10,350 nucleotides of DNA from Candidatus Zixiibacteriota bacterium (GTDB lineage: Bacteria > Zixibacteria > MSB-5A5 > GN15 > FEB-12). The stretch spans positions 1 through 10,350 of the forward strand of contig JAHIVM010000573.1 in assembly GCA_018816665.1 (NCBI GenBank), written 5' to 3'. The notes under the pieces are model-generated. The model was not told the origin of the DNA. It did no database searches and saw only the letters and a program-made list of their open reading frames with translations. Positions 6,410-10,350 of this stretch are shown here, one piece after another. Made by a program: the position numbers and the translations under genes. How positions within the stretch are numbered: the first letter of the stretch is position 1; each line of letters opens with the position of its first letter.

Positions 6410-6883
6410 ATGTCTGTCGATAGGCAGCCGGTAATCGCTATCATCGGGGCTAGCAAATGTTCAAAGAAGCTTCGTGACATGGCGTCCGTCGTGGGGCAGT
6501 ACGTCGCCGAAAACGGCGGCGTTGTTGTTTGCGGCGGCATGGGCGGCATTATGGAAGGCGCTGCCAAAGGCGCCAAAGAGGGCGGGGGCGTGACTATCGG
6601 TATCCTGCCGACTCTGGATCGCAATGATGCCAACGAGTTCATCGATTTTGTCCTTCCTACCGGCTTCGGCGAAGCCCGAAACATCATTGTCGTGCGTGCG
6701 GCCGATGCCGTGGTGGCGTTCCCCGGCAAGTTCGGGACTCTGTCCGAAATGGCCTTCGCCCTGCAGGCCAAAAAGCCGGTGATCTCTATCTCCGCCTGGA
6801 AGCTCGGCGATGACATCATTCAGATGGATGATCCGCTCGAAGCCGCCCAAAAAGCAATGGAGCTTGCTCGGGAAAATATGTGA
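6410..6883 (+). CDS. LOG-like Rossmann protein (TIGR00725-type)
   Basis: The 157-residue protein belongs to the superfamily of LOG/'lysine decarboxylase-like' nucleotide-binding proteins and DprA-type Rossmann folds, and looks most like the short TIGR00725 group. Visible features are VIAIIGAS (residues 8-15), the glycine-rich VVCGGMGGIMEGAAKGA (39-55), GILP (64-67), GEARNIIVVRAADAVVAFPG (87-106) and GKFGTLSE (106-113). Cytokinin-activating LOG enzymes carry PGGxGTxxE; here the third position is Lys107 instead of Gly, so phosphoribohydrolase activity should not be assumed. GGGAGGGATGGTGAG precedes the ATG. The stop overlaps the acylphosphatase GTG start in GTGA. Its role is unknown; a nucleotide or nucleotide-derived ligand is likely from the fold. 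Confidence 0.85.
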   Translation: MSVDRQPVIAIIGASKCSKKLRDMASVVGQYVAENGGVVVCGGMGGIMEGAAKGAKEGGGVTIGILPTLDRNDANEFIDFVLPTGFGEARNIIVVRAADAVVAFPGKFGTLSEMAFALQAKKPVISISAWKLGDDIIQMDDPLEAAQKAMELARENM

Positions 6884-7158
6884 TCGTGCAGGGGGTTCAG
6901 TTGAAAATCAGGGGGCATGTCCAGGGCGTCGGCTATCGCTGGTTCGCCTACCGCGCCGCTACCCGGCTCAAACTCACCGGATGGGTCAAAAACAATTACG
7001 ATGGTTCCGTGCTGGCGGTTGCCGAGGGCGAACGCGGCCTGCTTGAGGACCTGATTGCCGAGCTCAAAGTGGGCCCGATGAACGGGCATGTTACCGATAT
7101 CGAAGTCCTCTGGGTTGATCCCACCAATACATTCAGCGGTTTTGAAATCAGACATTAA
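6880..7158 (+). CDS. acyP: Acylphosphatase
   Basis: This small cytoplasmic enzyme hydrolyses acyl phosphates to carboxylate and phosphate. The 92-residue product has the normal family length and the full signature: KIRGHVQGVGYRWFAYRAA with catalytic Arg20, and GWVKNNYDGSV with catalytic Asn38. The end GFEIRH is also typical. Start choice: GTG 6880 overlaps the previous stop by 4 nt and has CGGGA at about 7 nt. GTG 6886 is possible but less well placed. It lies between the LOG-like gene and apt, with 15 nt before the apt start, and all three probably share a transcript. The physiological substrate is not evident. Confidence 0.95.
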   Translation: MIVQGVQLKIRGHVQGVGYRWFAYRAATRLKLTGWVKNNYDGSVLAVAEGERGLLEDLIAELKVGPMNGHVTDIEVLWVDPTNTFSGFEIRH

Positions 7159-7173
7159 CACAGGCGATTGATC

Positions 7174-7698
7174 GTGAGTAATCTCAAACAGTACATTCGC
7201 AGCATTCCCGACTTTCCCAAGCCGGGCATTACGTTCTATGACATCACTACCCTGATCCAGCATCCGAAAGGTCTGGAGCTGGCGCTCGACGGCATGGAAA
7301 CCTATGTGCGACGAATAGGCGCCGACCGGGTGGTGGGCATTGAGTCGCGCGGGTTTGTATTTGGCGCCGCCCTGGCCGACCGGCTGGATCTGGGCCTGTC
7401 GATTGCCCGCAAACCCGGCAAGCTGCCCTCGAAAACCATCACCGAGGCATACGAACTGGAATACGGCACGGACCGCCTGGAGATGCATGAGGACTCCATC
7501 CAGCCCGGTGAGAAGGTCGTTGTCGTGGATGATCTGATAGCAACCGGCGGGACGTTGTTGGCGGTCTGCAGGATGGTGGAGCGGCTCAAGGGCGAGGTGG
7601 TCGGGATATCATCGGTAATCGGCCTGACCTTTTTGCCCTTTGCGGAGAAGCTGAAGGGGTACGATCTGGACTATCTGGTGTCCTACGATTCCGAGTAG
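7174..7698 (+). CDS. apt: Adenine phosphoribosyltransferase
   Basis: Apt salvages adenine, joining it to PRPP to give AMP. The 174-residue protein begins SNLKQYIRSIPDFPKPGITF, the usual Apt opening. It carries GIESRGFVFGAALA, RKPGKLP (contacting pyrophosphate), YELEYGTDRLEMHEDSI and the PRPP-binding loop VVDDLIATGGT (residues 117-127). Start choice: GTG 7174 has AGG (7162-7164) 9 nt upstream; TTG 7168 is only 3 nt from it and would add two residues. A good terminator follows the stop. Identification is secure. Confidence 0.96.
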   Translation: MSNLKQYIRSIPDFPKPGITFYDITTLIQHPKGLELALDGMETYVRRIGADRVVGIESRGFVFGAALADRLDLGLSIARKPGKLPSKTITEAYELEYGTDRLEMHEDSIQPGEKVVVVDDLIATGGTLLAVCRMVERLKGEVVGISSVIGLTFLPFAEKLKGYDLDYLVSYDSE

Positions 7699-7719
7699 AT
7701 GCTGATACTATCCGATACG

Positions 7720-7746
7720 ACGGGCGTCTTTTGGGCGCTCGTTTTT
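7720..7746 (+). terminator. Rho-independent terminator after apt
   Basis: ACGGGCGTC (7720-7728) pairs with GGCGCTCGT (7734-7742) with two G-U pairs and a 5-nt loop. The T-run 7742-7746 follows. It lies 21 nt after the stop of apt. Confidence 0.75.
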
Positions 7747-7786
7747 CTGTGAAAAACCCTGATCTTTTTCCGTTGACCGGATCGAG

Positions 7787-7835
7787 TCATCCTGAGCTTC
7801 GCCTGCCCTGAGCTTGCCGAAGGGTCGAAGGATGA
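7787..7835. repeat. Dispersed palindromic repeat (TCATCCTGAGC...GGATGA type)
   Basis: TCATCCT (7787-7793) and AGGATGA (7829-7835) form the ends of a nested palindrome. The inside repeats CCTGAGCTT (7791-7799) as CCTGAGCTT (7807-7815) and holds a smaller stem, CCCT (7806-7809) with AGGG (7821-7824). This is a variant of the CATCCTGAGC...CGAAGGATG intergenic repeat that I know from many environmental bacterial genomes. It is non-coding and lies between the apt terminator and tRNA-Arg. Confidence 0.7.
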
Positions 7836-7867
7836 TTAGCATGTTGGCTGGTTGCCGGTCCACCTAA

Positions 7868-7896
7868 TTGTTGCAAGATGGGGAGGAGTGTATTAC
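7868..7896 (+). promoter_or_regulatory. Likely promoter of tRNA-Arg(CCT)
   Basis: TTGTTG (7868-7873), a 17-nt spacer and TATTAC (7891-7896) lie 23 nt before the mature tRNA. Motif match only. Confidence 0.55.
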
Positions 7897-7918
7897 TTTG
7901 GTTTTTGTCAGGAGAATT

Positions 7919-7992
7919 GCCCCCGTAGCTCAGTTGGATAGAGCACTGGTTTCCTAAACCGGGTGTCGCAGGTTCAATTCCTGCCGGGGGTA
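7919..7992 (+). tRNA. tRNA-Arg(CCT), CCA not encoded
   Basis: The acceptor GCCCCCG (7919-7925) pairs with CGGGGGT (7985-7991), ending in a G1-T72 wobble, with discriminator A7992. The D-arm is GCTC-AGTTGGATA-GAGC. The anticodon stem CTGGT/ACCGG encloses TTCCTAA, anticodon CCT at 7953-7955. The T-arm is GCAGG-TTCAATT-CCTGC. It reads AGG. CCA is not genomic (TATTTT follows). Confidence 0.95.
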
Positions 7993-8045
7993 TTTTGTAG
8001 GGTCCAAGATACTCTTTTTTTCTTCTCCAACCGCTTCCCATCCGG

Positions 8046-8083
8046 CCATCAAGCTGCCTGCGCGCCCACGGCGTGGCGGGTCA
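8046..8083. repeat. 38-nt intergenic repeat, copy 1
   Basis: CCATCAAGCTGCCTGCGCGC followed by CCACGGCGTGGCGGGTCA recurs at 9166-9203 with one difference (C8058 versus A9178). It contains a small hairpin, CCAC-GGC-GTGG. Here it is directly followed by a second hairpin, GTCACA-GGAG-TGTGAC (8080-8095), absent at the other copy. No coding role is visible. Confidence 0.8.
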
Positions 8084-8117
8084 CAGGAGTGTGACGATCT
8101 CCCACCCCCACTTTCTG

Positions 8118-8158
8118 TTGACTTCCTCACACACCAATCCGTAGTTTTGGGGTATAAC
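8118..8158 (+). promoter_or_regulatory. Possible promoter of the Bax inhibitor-like gene
   Basis: TTGACT (8118-8123) with an 18-nt spacer to TAGTTT (8142-8147) is one option. The better -10 box TATAAC (8153-8158) has no good -35 at the right distance. Either places the start 35-50 nt before the ATG. Weak evidence. Confidence 0.3.
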
Positions 8159-8190
8159 TCGAAACGAAAACGAACAACCGAGGTACATAT

Positions 8191-8943
8191 ATGGCAATGA
8201 GAACCGCCAATCCGGCCCTGAATGACAAAACGTTTACGTCGCTGGCCCACACCGCCACCGCCGACCGGGCCATGACCATTCAGGGGACGGTCAACAAATC
8301 GGCTCTGCTGCTGTTTTTGCTGGTGGTGTCGGCGGGATTTGTCTGGGCATCGTTTGTCGGTCGGGAAGATCTCTCGCCGATGATGCCGTACGTGCTGGTA
8401 GGAGTTATCGGCGGTCTGATCGCGGCCCTGGTTACCGTCTTTAAAAAGACCTGGTCACCGTACACCGCGCCGCTATACGCCCTGCTGGAGGGCTTGGCTC
8501 TGGGCGGTATCTCGCTGATTTTTGAGATGCGTTTTCCCGGCATCGTGCTGCAGGCGGTGGCGCTGACATTTGGGACTTTGTTTGTTCTGCTGGCGGCCTA
8601 CAAAAGCGGACTGATTAAAGCCACTGAGAATTTCAAACTCGGCGTAGTGGCGGCCACCGGTGCAATCGCATTGATATACCTGGCGACTTTTGTCCTGGGA
8701 TTTTTCAATATCAACATCCCGTACATCCACGGCAACGGCGTCATCGGAATTGTTTTCAGCCTGGTAGTGGTGGTGATCGCGGCGTTGAATCTCGTGCTGG
8801 ACTTCGACTTCATTGAGAAGGGAGCCGAGGTTGGGGCGCCGAAATACATGGAATGGTATGCGGCCTTTGGGTTGATAGTCACCCTGGTGTGGTTGTACCT
8901 GGAGATATTGAGACTGCTGAGCAAGATTCGAAGCCGGAACTGA
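8191..8943 (+). CDS. Bax inhibitor-1/YccA family membrane protein
   Basis: The 250-residue protein matches the bacterial Bax inhibitor-1-like group (BaxI_1 type): a soluble start MAMRTANPALNDKTF, which is characteristic, then about seven hydrophobic segments. It has an acidic/aromatic region YTAPLYALLEGLALGGIS and a last segment with the conserved NLVLDFDFIEKGAEVGAPKY pair of acidic residues, then ending in LRLLSKIRSRN. Related TMBIM proteins are pH-sensitive calcium leak channels, whereas the bacterial members' roles are mostly unknown; channel activity here is inference only. GAGGT lies about 7 nt before ATG 8191; ATG 8197 would give MRTANPALN and is also acceptable. The gene stands alone, between tRNA-Arg and the repeat cluster. 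Confidence 0.9.
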   Translation: MAMRTANPALNDKTFTSLAHTATADRAMTIQGTVNKSALLLFLLVVSAGFVWASFVGREDLSPMMPYVLVGVIGGLIAALVTVFKKTWSPYTAPLYALLEGLALGGISLIFEMRFPGIVLQAVALTFGTLFVLLAAYKSGLIKATENFKLGVVAATGAIALIYLATFVLGFFNINIPYIHGNGVIGIVFSLVVVVIAALNLVLDFDFIEKGAEVGAPKYMEWYAAFGLIVTLVWLYLEILRLLSKIRSRN

Positions 8944-8966
8944 GCGGGGAAAATCGATAACTCAAT

Positions 8967-9150
8967 CCCCCGCAGGGCAGGTCTCTATTCTGGCCGGTGT
9001 GGATTATATGCGGGGCTCAGTCCAGTTGCCGCGCAGACTCGGTTGTCTGGCTCCGGAGACCTGCCGCAATCGTGTGACAGTGTAGAGAGGTGAACTGCGG
9101 GGGAGGCGTGTGTTTGATCCTGCTCAAACAAGTTTGAGCAGGCCACCCGG
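8967..9150. repeat. 184-nt structured repeat, copy A
   Basis: Copy A matches copy B (9234-9417) with no gaps and, by my count, 14 substitutions. Near its start GGCAGGTCTC (8976-8985) is the exact inverse of GAGACCTGCC (9056-9065). Immediately outside, CCCCCGCAG (8967-8975) is the inverse of CTGCGGGGG (9095-9103). The 3' part holds an 11-bp hairpin (9119-9142). Short frames through it are not conserved between copies, so it looks non-coding. No transposase and no clear target-site duplication are visible. It may be a non-autonomous mobile element, a structured RNA or a REP-like element. Confidence 0.85.
9119..9142. repeat. Perfect hairpin inside repeat copy A
   Basis: CCTGCTCAAAC (9119-9129) and GTTTGAGCAGG (9132-9142) are exact inverse complements separated by AA. 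The same 24 nt recur unchanged in copy B. There is no T-run, so it is not a standard terminator. Confidence 0.85.
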
Positions 9151-9165
9151 CGCATCCCTATCCCA

Positions 9166-9203
9166 CCATCAAGCTGCATGCGCGCCCACGGCGTGGCGGG
9201 TCA
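9166..9203. repeat. 38-nt intergenic repeat, copy 2
   Basis: It matches 8046-8083 at 37 of 38 positions. Here it sits between the two 184-nt repeats, 15 nt after copy A and 30 nt before copy B. It is therefore a separate module rather than part of the 184-nt unit. Confidence 0.8.
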
Positions 9204-9233
9204 TTAAGGGGGAACTGGCGTCGTGTTTTATCT

Positions 9234-9417
9234 CCCCCGCAGGGCAGGTCTCTATTCTGGCCGGTGTGGATTATGTGCGGGGCTCAGTCCAGTTGCCGCG
9301 CAGACTCGGTTGTATCGCTCCGGAGACCTGCCGTAATCGCGTGACAGTGTAAGGGAATGGGCTGCAGCGGAGGCGTGTGTTTGATCCTGCTCAAACAAGT
9401 TTGAGCAGGCCACCCGG
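9234..9417. repeat. 184-nt structured repeat, copy B
   Basis: Copy B lies 267 nt downstream of copy A in the same orientation. The inner inverted repeat (GGCAGGTCTC 9243-9252 with GAGACCTGCC 9323-9332) is intact. The outer stem is damaged: the right arm reads CTGCAGCGG (9362-9370) and mismatches CCCCCGCAG at two positions. Nine of the 14 differences from copy A fall in the short segment matching 9085-9101. Confidence 0.85.
9386..9409. repeat. Perfect hairpin inside repeat copy B
   Basis: Identical to the 24-nt hairpin of copy A: an 11-bp stem with AA between the arms. Confidence 0.85.
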
Positions 9418-9418
9418 C

Positions 9419-9454
9419 CGACGGCAAGGCTGTCACGTGGGGCACATGACAGCA
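9419..9454. repeat. 36-nt palindromic repeat, copy 1
   Basis: The core GCTGTCA-c-GTG-ggg-CAC-a-TGACAGC (9429-9453) is a hairpin of 7 bp, one C/A mismatch and 3 bp around GGG. The repeat extends 10 nt to the left. Copy 2 differs at two positions, both in that left extension. It begins 1 nt after the end of the 184-nt copy B. Confidence 0.8.
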
Positions 9455-9476
9455 CGGTACGGGAGCGACATATCAT

Positions 9477-9512
9477 CGACGACAAAGCTGTCACGTGGGG
9501 CACATGACAGCA
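9477..9512. repeat. 36-nt palindromic repeat, copy 2
   Basis: The core 9487-9511 is identical to that of copy 1, 58 nt upstream. It starts 24 nt beyond the 3' end of the minus-strand lipoprotein gene. Read on the minus strand, the hairpin is followed by TTTGTCG, so it could act as a weak terminator or protect the 3' end of that transcript. Confidence 0.8.
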
Positions 9513-9535
9513 CCTGCCGATCAACTTTCCTCGCC

Positions 9536-10291
9536 CTACTCCCAGCGCAGGCCCTCGGGACCGTACCACATTATCACCTCGACATCAAGCACGTCATTGG
9601 CCACCCACGATGCCGATGACACGGTTTCTTCCACCTGCGTCAGCGAATCTGCCCGATAAATCAACATTGCGGCGAAATCACCCTCGTCGTCGATCTCGCC
9701 GAACATGCCGCCAAACACCAGCGCGCCGGAGTCGCACTTCGTGGCGATAGCCGTGGCCTGCTGTTCGAGCAACTCCTCGTACGACGGGGTAGTTTCGTCG
9801 GTCCACTGTGCTCCGCGACGGAACAGGGCGGCGATATACGTGGTCATCTGAACCGGTTCATCGTACAGGACTTCGCCGGCTCCAATCCACGGGTAAATGT
9901 CCACTTTCAACCGTCCGGTTTTCACGGCGGGATCGGTGTCGGCGAGTTCGCGCGCCTCCTCGAAAGTTTCTACATCGTAGAGGAATATGCCGCGGAGATC
10001 ATTGTCGCCGGTTTCGGCATAAAACGGCCCGGCGAGGACCATCAGGCCCTCACCGGCGAGCCGCTCGATATTGGCCAGATGTTCTTCCTGGATTTTCATT
10101 ACGGCATCGTTGGCTTCCGGGGTCCAGGTGGCGCCCCGCCGGATCAAGCCGAGGTAATACAAAACCTGATTTTCGCTCGTCATGGTATTCTGTTCCTCAT
10201 CGGAAATTCCGTTCTGGTCCGCCGGTTGATCCGAACAGCCCGTCAGGCCGGCTATCAACACTATTGCCAGGACCGTCAACGTCAGCCGCAT
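9536..10291 (-). CDS. Lipoprotein with two tandem YciI-like domains
   Basis: The 251-residue product begins with a lipoprotein signal, MRLTLTVLAIVLIAGLTGC, whose lipobox LTGC makes Cys19 the lipidation site. A short Asp/Glu/Gln-rich linker follows. Two YciI-like (dimeric alpha-beta barrel) domains then lie at about residues 43-136 and 150-243. They align to each other without gaps at an offset of 107 residues: RRGATW (51-56) with RRGAQW (158-163), Phe90 with Phe197, Trp135 with Trp242. Domain 1 keeps His71 and the Asp120-Pro pair of the family; domain 2 has Gln178 and Ala227 at those sites. YciI-like proteins are usually small and cytoplasmic with poorly known function. AGGGG lies 7 nt before the ATG. 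A TATATT at 10347-10342 could be a -10 box, its -35 lying outside the window. Confidence 0.85.
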   Translation of the reverse strand: MRLTLTVLAIVLIAGLTGCSDQPADQNGISDEEQNTMTSENQVLYYLGLIRRGATWTPEANDAVMKIQEEHLANIERLAGEGLMVLAGPFYAETGDNDLRGIFLYDVETFEEARELADTDPAVKTGRLKVDIYPWIGAGEVLYDEPVQMTTYIAALFRRGAQWTDETTPSYEELLEQQATAIATKCDSGALVFGGMFGEIDDEGDFAAMLIYRADSLTQVEETVSSASWVANDVLDVEVIMWYGPEGLRWE

Positions 10292-10350
10292 AAGATTCCC
10301 CTGTCACAGGTTGGTTGCGCTTACCAGTGTGATTGACAGGTAATATACGG

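Noticed and set aside
6820..7488. 222-codon antisense frame across the acylphosphatase and apt genes
   Set aside because: It spans two well-supported forward genes and has no domain I recognise.
4092..7746. Glycosyltransferase, DinB-like, SurE, LOG-like, AcyP and Apt genes as a novel functional system
   Set aside because: Each belongs to a common housekeeping or general family, two tRNA genes and a terminator-like site split the run, and nothing links their reactions into one pathway.
8967..9151. 184-nt unit as an insertion sequence
   Set aside because: Too short to encode a transposase, and no target-site duplication is visible at either copy. A non-autonomous element remains possible but unproven.
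9419..9512. Two 36-nt repeats with a 22-nt gap, resembling a minimal CRISPR array
   Set aside because: Only two copies, the gap is too short for a usual spacer, each repeat is a long palindrome, and no cas gene is present. A REP-like or terminator-like pair fits better.
8985..9569. Open frames on both strands within the repeat island, sharing similar peptides between copies
   Set aside because: The similarity comes from the DNA repeat. The copies differ at many amino acids, lack good ribosome-binding sites, and one frame runs into the real lipoprotein gene on the same strand.

Overview
The window comes from the chromosome of a Gram-negative bacterium with moderately high GC. The sequence shows Shine-Dalgarno sites before most genes, sigma70-like -35/-10 boxes, GTG and TTG start options, a lipoprotein signal and a SurE nucleotidase. 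The gene set (rpoA-rplQ, plsY-gpsA, MerR with tRNA-Pro, surE, dinB-like, apt) and the non-coding palindromic repeats fit an uncultivated lineage near the FCB or deltaproteobacterial groups, such as Zixibacteria. This placement is a low-confidence inference; no marker here settles it.

Layout. 1-1286: the end of a ribosomal-protein operon (rpoA missing its 5' end, then rplQ), closed by a perfect terminator hairpin. 1301-3951: a strong promoter, a small single-pass membrane protein of unknown function, then plsY and gpsA. GpsA makes glycerol-3-phosphate and PlsY acylates it, so the overlapping pair forms the first step of phospholipid synthesis. A short MerR-type regulator follows. 4015-6156: tRNA-Pro(GGG), then a run of a family 2 glycosyltransferase, a DinB-like protein and SurE. 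6197-7746: a promoter and tRNA-Pro(CGG), then a LOG-like Rossmann protein, acylphosphatase and adenine phosphoribosyltransferase, closed by a terminator. 7747-8190: a gene-poor stretch with a dispersed palindromic repeat, tRNA-Arg(CCT) and one copy of a 38-nt repeat. 8191-8943: a Bax inhibitor-1/YccA-type membrane protein. 8944-9535: no gene, but dense repeats. 9536-10291 (minus strand): a lipoprotein with two YciI-like domains.

Most of the window is core housekeeping. The least ordinary parts are the repeat-packed interval 8967-9512, which holds two 184-nt copies of a structured element, a second copy of a 38-nt repeat and two 36-nt palindromic repeats; the hairpin with a UUCG loop between the Shine-Dalgarno site and start codon of plsY; and the exported tandem YciI protein. 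I saw no CRISPR array, phage, transposase or defence system, and no clear multi-gene novel system.
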